Below, piece by piece: positions 9,511 to 18,557 of a stretch of DNA of 64,000 nucleotides (the first letter of the stretch is position 1; the number at the start of each line of letters is the position of its first letter). A model generated the notes under the pieces. The model was not told the DNA's origin and made no database searches. It saw only the letters and a program-made list of their open reading frames with translations. Source of the DNA: Symsagittifera roscoffensis (taxonomy: Eukaryota > Xenacoelomorpha > Acoela > Convolutidae); the NCBI RefSeq assembly GCF_963678635.1, contig NC_087062.1:100053209-100117208 (forward strand), in the 5' to 3' direction. A program made the translations under genes and the position numbers.

Positions 9511-11079
9511 TTATATTCCTTTGATGTTTGGGTGTACTACTTCTATGGCGATTATTAGAATTATTATAATGGTTATTATTCCTGTGTGGTGATTGGGAAT
9601 AATTTCTATAACGATTATTATAACTTGAATGTCGATTTTGTGAATTATTTCGTGATCTGTTTTGGTAATTATTGTTTGGTCTGTTATAGTTCGATTCTGG
9701 TTTCGGTTGTTTGAATAACTTCTATTCCGATTATTGGAGTAGTTTCTATTCCTATTGTATGATGAATTTCGTGATTGATTGTTTGGATAGTAATTGTTTC
9801 TTGATTGGGAATTAGATCTAGAAACAAATCGTGTTGTATTTGAATTTGATCTGGAGTAGTTATTTCTACTATTTTGTCTATTGTAGTGATTTTGTGACGA
9901 ATTTTGTGTATTTCTTCGTTCTGGTGATCTTCCTCTATAACTTGAGTTATATGGTGATTGATTTCTTGTATAATTTGTATTGTTCGGGAGTGGTTTTCCT
10001 GAACTGTTGTTGCTGTACACAGTTTTGTTCGGTAGATTTTGATCTTTTTTCATGTATTGATAGAATGATTTATTTGGTTCTTTATATTTTTGAGGTTTAT
10101 TTTGATTGTCTTGCTGTTTTTGTCTACATTCAGAAATACTATGTCCGTATCGTCGGCAATAATTACACCATTTTTTGAAAGATGGTTTGCCTTTAAAGTT
10201 TGGGTGTTTTTCGTAAATATTGAGTATTTCAGTGATTTTTTCAACGAGGTCTGTATCTGATTCCTGTATATTGTTTATATTTGTGGAAGCTGTTTCAATT
10301 CTGTTAACGTATTGTAATTTCAGATTTTCCGTTTCTTCGAGTTTCATTGTGATTTCTGCTTGTTCTAGTTTGTCTACTAGTTTTCGAAAATCTAAATCGG
10401 GTTCTCGAATTGAAGAAGGATGGGATGCTCTCTTTTTTATTGCTATTTTTCTTAATTGCGGTGTTAAGGTCATCATTAAGATTTCTGTCATCTTTGTGTT
10501 TTTATAGTCGTGTGTATTTAATGAATATGCTTTTCGAACTAGTGTTTCGATTCGTACTGCTAATTGCTTGATGGTTTCGTTTGGTAATCTGCGAATTTCA
10601 TTACATAAAACTCTTTGTTGTTGTTTGTTTCTTTCGGAGTCAAACATTTTTGAAAATTCTTGTGTAAACCTTTTCCAATTTGATTTTATTTCTATAGGCA
10701 ATACTGAAAACCATTTTTGGGCTGTGCCGTCTAAAGTTGTTTGTATCAACGCTGTGCGTCGATGTATCCAGTTTTGATGTAGTGGCGTATTAATTGGTTC
10801 GGGTCCTATATTTAAAATTAAATTTGCTGTTACTGCATTTAAATAGTCTTCTACAGAATATTCAGGGTCTGTTCCTGTGAATACCATTAAAGGTTTATTT
10901 GATGTTATTGATGATCCACCCATAAGGTATGGATTCATTGTCATTTGTAATGATTCTGCTGCATTTGGCATTTGAGAAAAATTTGAAAGTTGATTTCTTG
11001 TTATTTCGTGTTGTTGAAGATAATATGGGAGTGGTATTTCATTTTGCATTTGTGTTGGTTGGTACGAGTTTGCAATCAT
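9511..11079 (-). CDS. gag: Gag of Ty3/gypsy-like element
   Basis: ATG frame of 522 codons. Residues ~70-215 resemble the Retrotrans_gag capsid domain: DPEYSVEDYLNAV near 71-83, DGTAQKWFSVLP near 117-128 and a downstream KMFDSERNKQQQ helix. A CCHC zinc knuckle is at C305-C308-H313-C318 (CNYCRRYGHSISEC). The tail from ~345 is Asn/Ser/Arg-rich, typical of RNA-binding nucleocapsid. The last ~65 residues turn Ile-rich because the frame keeps going past the region where the pol frame takes over (9520-9710), so the functional end is probably near 9690. Upstream, the same frame is open to a UAA at 11197-11199 with a duplicated QPIQQQNP motif between. Confidence 0.88.
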   Translation of the reverse strand: MIANSYQPTQMQNEIPLPYYLQQHEITRNQLSNFSQMPNAAESLQMTMNPYLMGGSSITSNKPLMVFTGTDPEYSVEDYLNAVTANLILNIGPEPINTPLHQNWIHRRTALIQTTLDGTAQKWFSVLPIEIKSNWKRFTQEFSKMFDSERNKQQQRVLCNEIRRLPNETIKQLAVRIETLVRKAYSLNTHDYKNTKMTEILMMTLTPQLRKIAIKKRASHPSSIREPDLDFRKLVDKLEQAEITMKLEETENLKLQYVNRIETASTNINNIQESDTDLVEKITEILNIYEKHPNFKGKPSFKKWCNYCRRYGHSISECRQKQQDNQNKPQKYKEPNKSFYQYMKKDQNLPNKTVYSNNSSGKPLPNNTNYTRNQSPYNSSYRGRSPERRNTQNSSQNHYNRQNSRNNYSRSNSNTTRFVSRSNSQSRNNYYPNNQSRNSSYNRNRNYSNNRNRSYSNNRNQNRTITDQTIITKTDHEIIHKIDIQVIIIVIEIIPNHHTGIITIIIILIIAIEVVHPNIKGI

Positions 11080-11196
11080 TGGGTTTTGTTGCTGAATTGG
11101 TTGAAAAGATTGTGTATTAATTGGGTTTTGTTGCTGAATTGGTTGTTGATTTTGTGTATCTATTGGTTGTGGAGAAAAACTTCTATGATATGTATG

Positions 11197-12300
11197 TTAT
11201 TTCTGTATTCCTTGTCCACGATATTCTTGATTATAGGGTGCAAACATATCTGGTTGTAAGAAATCATCATCTGAGGATAAGTAATCCATTTGATAAGATG
11301 TTTGTTTTTTATTTTTGTTTTGTTGAAAAAATGGATAGTTTTCACTACGATCCTGTGGAGGATGTAAATTTGTTTGGAAATTTACTGAATTAGGTGGTGC
11401 CATTGAGTTATCCCAGTTTCGAGATCTTGTATAATTACTGAAATTTTTTCGTGGTTGATAATTTGTTTTTGATGGATGTGTGTAATTATAATTATGGTCT
11501 GCAAAATTGTTTCTAGTGAACGTTTTGCGTGTTTTTGGCGGTATTGTCATGGGTCTGTATGTTTGGTAATCCATGTGTGAATATTTTGGGGCAACCGAAG
11601 GTTTAACGGTTGATTGTAAGGTTACCTGTGTTTGTGAAGGATTTGTATTTCTTGGTGTTGTTAAGTTTGGACGTATTGGTGAAATACTTTGTTGTGTAGT
11701 TGTTGTGTGTACGATTTCTTCATTTATGAAGTGTGATGGTGTCTGGATATCTTGTTGAGTGAGATTTCTAGTTCCATTGAGGTTTTCATTGTGTATGACT
11801 GTAGAGTTTAAACTATTATTTTGCATATCGGGTAAAAATGTATTATAGTTTAATGGTGTTGCATCAATGGTTAATGGTATTACTCTTACATAATCTCTTA
11901 TATAAGATATCGTACTTATTGCTTGGCTTGAGATTGATTGTGGGAAGTTTATGAATGCGGGATGAGACCATTCGGGGTCCCAAACATAGTCTGATTGTTC
12001 TGTGATGGCAGTATCATCGTTTGAGTTTTGGGGTCTAAAATTTTTTCTTGCTTGTGAAATTAAATCAATATTATGTGTGAAATAATCTATTATGAACCAT
12101 GCCAAAATTTTTTGTAAGTCGTGTTTTGTATGTTGTGAAACTTCATCTTTCGTGAAATTTTCTTTAATTATATTTAGAAAACTAGAGAGTAGTGTGATTT
12201 CATGTCGTACTCTTATATGTTTAGATGTTTCTGTCGGTGAGACATTTGTGATTGGTATTCGTTTTCTAATATCGAGATATAACTATATATTATCGCAAAA
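11197..12300 (-). CDS. Pre-gag ORF 3, Asn/Thr/Pro-rich
   Basis: An open frame from about 12300 to a UAA at 11197-11199, in the same frame as gag and separated from it by 118 nt. It has no ATG near its beginning. Its first ~65 codons overlap the end of pre-gag ORF 2, in a register reached by a -1 shift, so it may be a continuation of that protein. The early part is ordered (LLSSFLNIIKENFTKDEVSQ, then ILAWFIIDYF). From about residue 100 it is low-complexity, rich in Asn, Thr, Pro and Gln. No domain recognised. It could be a matrix-like or N-terminal Gag extension cut off by one nonsense codon, or a separate protein. Confidence 0.5.
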
Positions 12301-12695
12301 ACTTCATTGGTGAATTTGGAGTTTGCTCTTTGTGAGTTATGATATTGGATGCTTTTTATATATTCTGAGAATACTTTTGAAAATTCTAAATCAAGGTCGT
12401 CTGTTTGAATTATATATTTATTGTGATTCTGATTTGGTGAGCTGAATTCTATGGAGTAGATTCCGTATTGTTGTGTTAGGTTACATATATCTTTTAGATA
12501 GTGATCGATAATTTGTCTTTTGATTTTTACATCTGGGAATTCTGTTTTACATGGACTGATTCCGGGTTCAAACAAATTTAAGAGTAAATTTTTGCAAAAT
12601 ATATGCTGTCCTCTATCAGTGGTTGCATCTACTATAAAGGGGAAGATATCATCATCATCTGGACTTTCTTCACCTGGGGTGTGTGTTGAGCTCAT
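12213..12695 (-). CDS. Pre-gag ORF 2, acidic 160-aa protein
   Basis: ATG-initiated ORF of 160 codons starting 25 nt before the stop of ORF 1 in another frame. It opens with an acidic patch (GEESPDDDDIFPF) followed by an ordered region with predicted helices (FCKNLLLNLF, QIIDHYLKDICNLTQQYG, FSEYIKSIQYHN). No conserved motif recognised. The arrangement ORF1-ORF2-ORF3-gag, each overlapping the next or nearly so, suggests a set of structural or regulatory genes before gag, which is unusual for Ty3/gypsy elements. Confidence 0.5.
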   Translation of the reverse strand: MSSTHTPGEESPDDDDIFPFIVDATTDRGQHIFCKNLLLNLFEPGISPCKTEFPDVKIKRQIIDHYLKDICNLTQQYGIYSIEFSSPNQNHNKYIIQTDDLDLEFSKVFSEYIKSIQYHNSQRANSKFTNEVFAIIYSYISILENEYQSQMSHRQKHLNI

Positions 12696-13137
12696 TTTTT
12701 CGTTTGATGACTGTTAATATGTATTTATCAATGTGTCTAATTGGTTGATTCCAATTGTATAAATGTACTGGTTTGTGTTTATACTGCTTTTTTATTCTTC
12801 TTTTTCCTCTTTTTGATGAATTTGAAGTTGTTTCTGAGTCAGAGAAATATAATTGATCGTGAATTGGGCAATTTTTATCTATTGATTCTTTTAGTTTATA
12901 AAGTTCGTCTAAACTGTTGGTTTCTGATTCTGAAAATGCGTTGCGGTTTTTGGAAAATCTTTTTCGTGTAATTTGTCTTTGTTTGGTTATTATTTTTCTT
13001 TTTAGTGTTTGTCGTTTTGTTCGAATGTATCCAACTGTTTGTGTGTGTGGTGTGATTACAAGATCGTATTTTTTGTTATCTATTTCACAATTGTGTAAAA
13101 CGATTGTTTGTTTATTTCCTAGGTTTTTAAATGACAT
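12670..13137 (-). CDS. Pre-gag ORF 1, basic 155-aa protein
   Basis: First ATG ORF after the 5' leader; 155 codons. Very basic in the middle (KRQTLKRKIITKQRQITRKR), with Ser/Glu-rich islands (SESETNSLDELYKLKE, SDSETTSNSSKRGKRRIKKQ). The mixed basic and phospho-acceptor-like composition suggests a nucleic-acid-binding or nuclear protein. No family recognised. Its 3' end overlaps ORF 2 by 26 bases. Confidence 0.5.
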   Translation of the reverse strand: MSFKNLGNKQTIVLHNCEIDNKKYDLVITPHTQTVGYIRTKRQTLKRKIITKQRQITRKRFSKNRNAFSESETNSLDELYKLKESIDKNCPIHDQLYFSDSETTSNSSKRGKRRIKKQYKHKPVHLYNWNQPIRHIDKYILTVIKRKNELNTHPR

Positions 13138-14366
13138 AAGGTTTAGGATGACGGATGCAAAAGGTTGTTAAATGATTTCTATTTGCTTAAACTGTTAGTC
13201 CTTACGATTTTTTGGTTAGCTTAACCTGGGTCTATTTGTTCAGGGTTGGAGAGAAAAGTATATCGATTCCGAAGAATGATTTTATACTTTCTCGTGGCTA
13301 GTATAAGCTAAGGTGTTAACTTACTTAATCTTACTTAAGGGTAGTGATTGTGTTCAGGGTTGGAGAATAGTAAATCGATCCACAAGGTTCAGGTATAATT
13401 AGAACGCGAGTAGTTCGTTAGATACTATTTTAAACTTACTAAGTCTAAGATTTATCCTGGGTCTGGTAAGAGGGGGGATCAAGTGAAGGATGAATAACCG
13501 AAGTTCTTCACTGTTTATCCTAATTTGAATGATTAGTTTTGTTCAAAAATTTCTATTAGTCCTGGGTTTTTAGAAAGGGTTGGATAGTGAATCGACGTTT
13601 GAGGTCGTTAGACACTAGTTAAGTGGGTGGGGGAGAACAAAGTTGTTCTTTTTGATCCAAGGATAGGCCTTGATGATCAAGTTTTAAATTTAATTAAATA
13701 GAAAATGATTTAAGATCCAAGGATAAGCCTTGATGATCTGATTTTACAATTAAGTGAATTTAAGTTTTAAAATGATTTAAATTTGTGTAAGGAAAAGATT
13801 TAGTATTTTTATGATATTAGTGAGCTTATGAATGCTGTTATGTTTAGGTGATGAAGCTGGAACAAGAGGATGATTTATAATTACTAACCATTTATTGTCA
13901 TGCTGCTAATTTTTATTTTGATTTTTCAATAAATATTTTTCAAACATGTTTTGTATATTACTGCAGAATTTAGGAAAACGATCTGAGATCTTTTTATCAA
14001 TCGTTATTGTATATTAATAATTTTGTTTAGCGCCTGAAATGATTTTGAAGATTGACTTCAAAATTTTATGTTTGCAAATGAAAATCTAAATTCATTGCTA
14101 GTAGTATTCTAAATACAAAAGTTTGTTCTGGCTTTTGCCGAACTATCATATAACTATATGGTAAGTTTCTGCTTTGTCGTATGTCGTCTCTGGTTCGAGG
14201 TCTTCTTCCAATTCCGGGTAGTTCTGTTATCGTTCGGAATATTGGCTCTGATCTATTGAGTCGTAGAGACATTTCGATTAAATTATTGTCGTATAACATT
14301 TTAAAAATGTTTTGTCTAAATTCTAATCTATTTTTGGTTAATTATAAGCTATTAAGGTCTTGTTCG
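13138..14366 (-). other. Retroelement 5' leader with short internal repeats
   Basis: About 1.2 kb between the primer site and ORF 1. It contains recurring blocks: TTCAGGGTTGGAGA followed by a TCGAT-containing stretch at ~13239 and ~13350, with a related copy near 13577. A second pair sits at 13656 and 13711 (GATCCAAGGATARGCCTTGATGATC) in a ~56-bp tandem arrangement. Such repeats may be RNA structure or packaging elements. One 77-codon ATG ORF lies inside (next entry). Confidence 0.5.
14066..14299 (-). CDS. Possible 77-aa leader ORF
   Basis: ATG ORF in the 5' leader, 77 codons, arginine-rich in the middle (GIGRRPRTRDDIRQSRN). It starts close after the presumed primer site. It might supply a spliced start codon for a downstream gene lacking one, or be an upstream ORF, or be chance. 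No homologue recognised. Confidence 0.25.
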   Translation of the reverse strand: MLYDNNLIEMSLRLNRSEPIFRTITELPGIGRRPRTRDDIRQSRNLPYSYMIVRQKPEQTFVFRILLAMNLDFHLQT

Positions 14367-14384
14367 AGACTTATGGTCGCACCA
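14367..14384 (-). promoter_or_regulatory. Putative primer binding site
   Basis: On the minus strand TGGTGCGACCATAAGTCTCG directly follows the presumed LTR end with a two-base spacer. Its complement ends in a T-loop-like GTTCGA and a 3' CCA, as expected for a site pairing with a tRNA 3' end. The spacing between T-loop and CCA is one base short of canonical, so the tRNA cannot be named. Confidence 0.5.
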
Positions 14385-14386
14385 GA

Positions 14387-14680
14387 TGAGTTATGACCGA
14401 AGTGTATAACTCATAGAGTAATTTCGGATAGGGTACACCGTCTGCTCGTCACGCTATCTTATTTTCGGCCGGATAGATTCGTGCAACTTCTTAGTCTAAT
14501 ACCGATCCTAATCTTACTCTTATACTATCTAGTCTCAGGTTGTTTAACTAGTCTCTGCTAGGCTCAATAGATCTAGGGTATACTGGTTTATTGCGGCTGC
14601 TGAAGTACTCGGGAGAGTTCAACTAACTTCTAAGTTAAATTCAAATCTCTCTGGTGCTGAAATTACAAGTAATTTCAGCA
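14387..14680 (-). repeat. Putative 5' LTR (294 bp)
   Basis: In element orientation the segment starts TGCTGAAATT and ends ACTCA, giving TG...CA ends, and is followed after two bases by the primer site. It holds an AATAAA at 14592-14587 and a TATA-like stretch near 14530. Its outer end is a perfect 13-bp palindrome with a 2-base centre (14654-14681). The matching 3' LTR is off the window, so identity of the pair cannot be checked. Confidence 0.5.
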
Positions 14681-14933
14681 CTTACAAATAAGTGGATTGT
14701 TAGTCAGATGGATCATGATTGGTTAATATTAAATACTTTACATTGGTAAAATATCTAATTTATCCAATCATAAAATGTAGTTTAGATCAGGTTCCAATGC
14801 GTTTCAAGCGTCCTTGAGTGATGATTGGGTAGACCGATTGATCTGAATTTTATCATGTCGATAGCAATGAGTTAGAGCTTGATCAGAATAAATTCACCGC
14901 TGAATACCATGCTGATTTAAATTATCCGGTAAA

Positions 14934-15499
14934 GCAAAAAAAGATGAAGACCAATCTTGCTTCAATTTTTACCAGCATAAATATGGTAAAATTTGTTTTG
15001 CGAAATTCAGGCCTAAGAATTTACCCCAAAACTGATCATTTTTGGATTTGTTTAGTCACTCAGATAATATTCCAAACCTATCTGTTTATTTACTGACACG
15101 ACTACATCACTGCATTAGTCGTTTGTAGACCACCAAAGTTTAACAAGTGTATAGTCTCCAAAAAATGGCGCAAAAAGATTTTTAAAAATTTTATTTAAAA
15201 AAATTGTTGCTTTATATAGTAAAAATGACATTTTTGTCTATCAAGCGAAAATAATTAAGTTTATACAAAATTGAGAAAATCATAAAAACATAACCTTTGT
15301 AAAACTTGGTGGCCTACATGAGAAAATTGCAGTGGTTTAGTCATGTCAGTAAATAAACTAATAGGTTTGGAACATTATCTGATTGAGTAAACAAAGCCGA
15401 AAATATAATTTTTTGGGTAAATTTTTTGACCCCAAATTCGCAAAACAAATTGTACTATATTAATTCTTAAGCAAGATTGGTCTTGATCATTTTTTGTCT
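14934..15499. mobile_element. Foldback / MITE-like element with ~200-bp inverted arms
   Basis: The left arm (about 14934-15172) and right arm (about 15270-15499) are imperfect reverse complements. Matching landmarks include AGACCAATCTTGCTT, TTTGTTTTGCGAA, CAGATAAT.TTCCAAACCTAT, GTTTATTTACTGACA, and inside them GTAG(A/G)CCACCAA. No coding region. Layout fits a non-autonomous DNA element. I could not fix a target-site duplication. It lies 250 bp from the LTR. Confidence 0.7.
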
Positions 15500-15595
15500 G
15501 AAATCAACCCAATTTACGAAAAACGTATTTGAACTTCAAGCTTTATTCGTTTTGTTGTTTAAAATTATTGAGTTCCAACATTATAGCAAGATGAA

Positions 15596-15960
15596 CACAG
15601 ATGCGCAGCCGCGCTTCGCAAACATAAGCGAGGTAAATGCATAAAGGAGCTCTAAACAGGCAAAACAACCTGAATTAAAGGAACAAACTTTTAAAAAACA
15701 GCTTCAGGAAAAAAGCTTGTGAGACTAGGAATATCACGTGCTAACATCTGCTCCACAACCACTTGTAGTTTTACCAACACTAGCCACCAATAAAGAAGAG
15801 CAATGTTTTATCAAATTGCAAATGCCACGCAGCTAAAATTCGATTAAAAAAATAAAACTAATTCAAAATTCCGGATTTGAACTTTCACCCTGTTGATTAG
15901 GCGTATCGCAACTGCGCCACGGTTCCTTGGAAATTAACAAGTGGCCCAGCTATTGCTGGA
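15596..15960 (-). repeat. tRNA-derived SINE-like repeat
   Basis: On the minus strand, near 15945-15885, a tRNA-like head shows an A-box-like TGGCGCAGTTGCGA and a B-box-like AGTTCAAATCC. At the opposite end (15603-15635) lies the GCGC...TTCGCAAACA hairpin shared with other copies (24.4, 40.8 and 50.5 kb). Diverged; boundaries approximate. Confidence 0.5.
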
Positions 15961-16044
15961 TTCAATTGTTTGAATAATTTTAATCATATTTTGTACTAAT
16001 ACCGAAATGCGTAACTTTCAGAAAAAATAGACTTTACGCAAAGC

Positions 16045-17010
16045 TTAGTAATTTCTCTGTTTGAGTAAGAGACTAGCGGCTTATTTTAATGAGAAAAAAA
16101 CTACTTGCTTTTTCAATTGATGTCTTTAAATCAGATTTGGCTGGATAGTTTTCGAAAAAAAAGTGAAAAGAAAACCTATCAGAACTCAAAAATTTGACTT
16201 GCCCTAAAACCACGAAATTTTCTGTACCAGGGCATGGGAATAGCTTTTTATGCAGGGAAGACGTTTACACGCTGATCTCTGATATGTAGACTGAACCCTT
16301 GATATCAGATTTAGCTAGTAATTTTCGAGAAGTGATGAAAATTCTAAAAAAAACTTTGTTTCGCGAAGAACATATCAGCTCTTTTACAAACAAATAGGGT
16401 AAAACAGATTGCACAGTGGAAAGGGAAGCACCATGTTAGTATGAATGAACTATCAATCTTAGAATGAGCAGGTAAGTTTCCAAGAAACAAGCACTCTAAA
16501 AATTGGACATTTTCAAGGCCATACTTTACGCGGGGTATAGCCGCTTGCGCAGGGAACATTCACATACCTCGCTGTGTTTCTTTTAGTTAAACCCTTAATC
16601 TCCGATTTAGCAGGGTAGTTTTTGAGAAAAAAAACAAAATATTTTAAAAACTAACAAAATGTCAAAAAATGTGCTTGTTTGAGGTGACAACTTTTTTCGA
16701 CCGAATTTAGGGAATGGCCGTTACAGAAAGAGATATCCCCATGATTTAATCGTTTCATTGAAACCTTCATCTCGGATTTGTGCTATTAATATTAAGAAAG
16801 TGAAAAAAAAATCAAAAGAAATAGGTCAAAAATCCCTCTACTGAAATTTTCGAAGGCCGTAGAACGTGTGGTAAAATGAAAAGACTAGCGGAAAACGCAG
16901 GAACAAAGAAAAGCAGCCTGTTTTTTCATTCCTACTTCATTTGAAAGATGGTAGAGTAGTTTTTGAGAAAAATTGAAATACCTGCGAAAAGTACAACAAT
17001 TTTCAAAGCT
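16045..17010. repeat. Degenerate tandem repeats, 16 kb block
   Basis: Irregular copies of a unit built around a T(A/T)G-TTTTCGAGAAAA stretch, a 'TTATGCAGGGAAG' stretch and a 'GATATCAGATTTAGC' stretch, at about 16148, 16318, 16615 and 16958. The same unit recurs, better preserved, inside each 2967-bp tandem copy (31.3-31.9 kb), so it is an old dispersed satellite-like sequence. Confidence 0.5.
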
Positions 17011-17367
17011 TCGCAAAAAAAATAAAACCCATACATTTTCATAATACCTACTTTTTTTCAAACAGTACCTACACTAGGCAAAAAAAGCAGCAGCATATGC
17101 TTTTTGAGTGCTTATGCTTAAATATTTTTAGATATGATTAAAATGAATTATACCAAAAGTGCCACCAATTGAGCACTTTCATTTGCGACTTAGGTTGGAA
17201 AAAAATCTTCCTATTAATATACTACGCTTCGCTTGTGTAAACATATAATCAAGTTGATAAAAACTCCTATTATTAAATCCATGAGAGCAAACTGGTATGT
17301 CCCAGCTAGCATGTTCGTTTGAGTAAGAAGACCGTAAGTAAAACAAAGCAGTTTCCGCGATTTCGTG

Positions 17368-17397
17368 ACAGCTCGGGAAACGCAACACCCGAGCTGT
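17368..17397. repeat. 10-bp inverted repeat at edge of minisatellite
   Basis: ACAGCTCGGG (17368-17377) and CCCGAGCTGT (17388-17397) are perfect reverse complements around a 10-base loop, directly before the 30-bp repeats, which contain the same AGCTCGGG core. Confidence 0.7.
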
Positions 17398-17400
17398 TTT

Positions 17401-17545
17401 CGGAGCAGCTTGGGAAACACAACACAATTTCGGAGCAGCTTGGGAAACGCAACACAATTTAGGAGCAGCTCGGGAAAAGCAACACAATTTCGGAGCAGCT
17501 CGGGAAACACAACACGATTTCTGGTCTGGGCAGCTCGGGAAAGTA
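17401..17545. repeat. 30-bp minisatellite, about five copies
   Basis: Successive copies of CGGAGCAGCTYGGGAAAMRC followed by AACACAATTT, 30 bases each and therefore in frame. This is why long open frames with 10-residue repeats appear on both strands here. I see no reason to call either frame a gene. Confidence 0.8.
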
Positions 17546-17699
17546 CATTAATAACGCTCACTATTTAAAGCCCTTTAACTCCGACAGGTCATCAGGGGTA
17601 CATCAAACACTATCCACATTATGCTCACAATTCAAATTTCGTTCAATTACGAGTAGAACAGCTGCTATAAATCTCATAGAACGAATAAATGAACAAGTT

Positions 17700-18200
17700 T
17701 AATTGATATCATTAAAACATAAAACATAGCCAACAGACAGTTGGAAAAGAGTCAATGAACGCAAAGAAACAGAAAAAAAACTGACTCGTTTTTTGAAAAA
17801 CCTTTCCAGTTTAAAACAAAAAAATGTACGGTCTTAAAGCTCATTGAATTAAAAGAATAATTTATGATTGTTTTTTTTCTGATAAAATTAACCCAATTCG
17901 AGAAAAATGGAGTGTTAGGTGAAATTTTCATTCCGCTTGGAAGTCTAAGAACCTAATTCCACTTTTGAAACTAGAAATCGATCACGTTTTTTTGCGCCAT
18001 TTCCACGTTTGTATTTGGAGAGTGCTATTTCCGTCATTTTCAGCAGATGAATTTCGATTGAACTCAAAAAATGCACATATACGTGAGGGCATTCAAAAAA
18101 GCGTTAATATGTATGAATGCACTTTCTGTTGTCACCAGAGCATTTAAGACTTTTCCTGGAAAATGATCACGACCTATATAAGAGTCTGATCTACATTCAT
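17700..18200. repeat. Dispersed repeat family B
   Basis: Shares blocks with 29945-30115, 39960-40300 and 40490-40760: CCAACAGACAGTTGG...AACGCAAAGAA, an AAAATTAACCCAATT block, and 'CCACTTTCGAAACTAGAA.TCGATCACG'. A short block with CTATATAAGAGTCTGA at 18174 recurs at 41494. No coding capacity seen. Family unknown; AT-rich, possibly a non-autonomous DNA element. Confidence 0.5.
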
Positions 18201-18295
18201 CGACTCTTAATAAAATGATGAAAACAAAAATATTTCAAAAAAGCTACTGTTTTCAAAATAGTTTTATCTGCCTGCAATCTTTGCCCGATGCAACA

Positions 18296-18557
18296 TCAAG
18301 GGTTCTTGAGACAGTCCTGGTACTTTCCTCCCTTCTCCAGGTACTGCAGCACTTCAGCCGAGCAGTCATCGATGAACTGGCCCTTGTACTTGGGTCTGTG
18401 TTCGACACACCACAGATCGGGAAGGTACTGTGGCTTCATACTCTCTTTGAAGTGTGCTCTCCACCTCTGCTTCAGAGCCTCCAAGCCCAGTCCTCTCTCC
18501 ACAAAGCTGCGACACACTTTCAGCCCATGCGGTTCTAGTGCTTCGTTCTTCGGGTTT
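18296..18557 (-). CDS. EXD2: EXD2-like exon 9 (terminal)
   Basis: 262 nt to a TGA after CLKNP. It begins at AAACAG|A, completing a split codon from exon 8, and reads NEALEPHGLKVC, close to the NENYVPHGLKV of the human protein. The acceptor has a weak pyrimidine tract. Confidence 0.8.

Noticed and set aside
14361..14384. tRNA 3'-end look on the plus strand
   Set aside because: No tRNA body upstream; explained as the complement of the retroelement primer site.
17179..17568. Overlapping ORFs on both strands with 10-residue repeats
   Set aside because: By-product of the in-frame 30-bp minisatellite.
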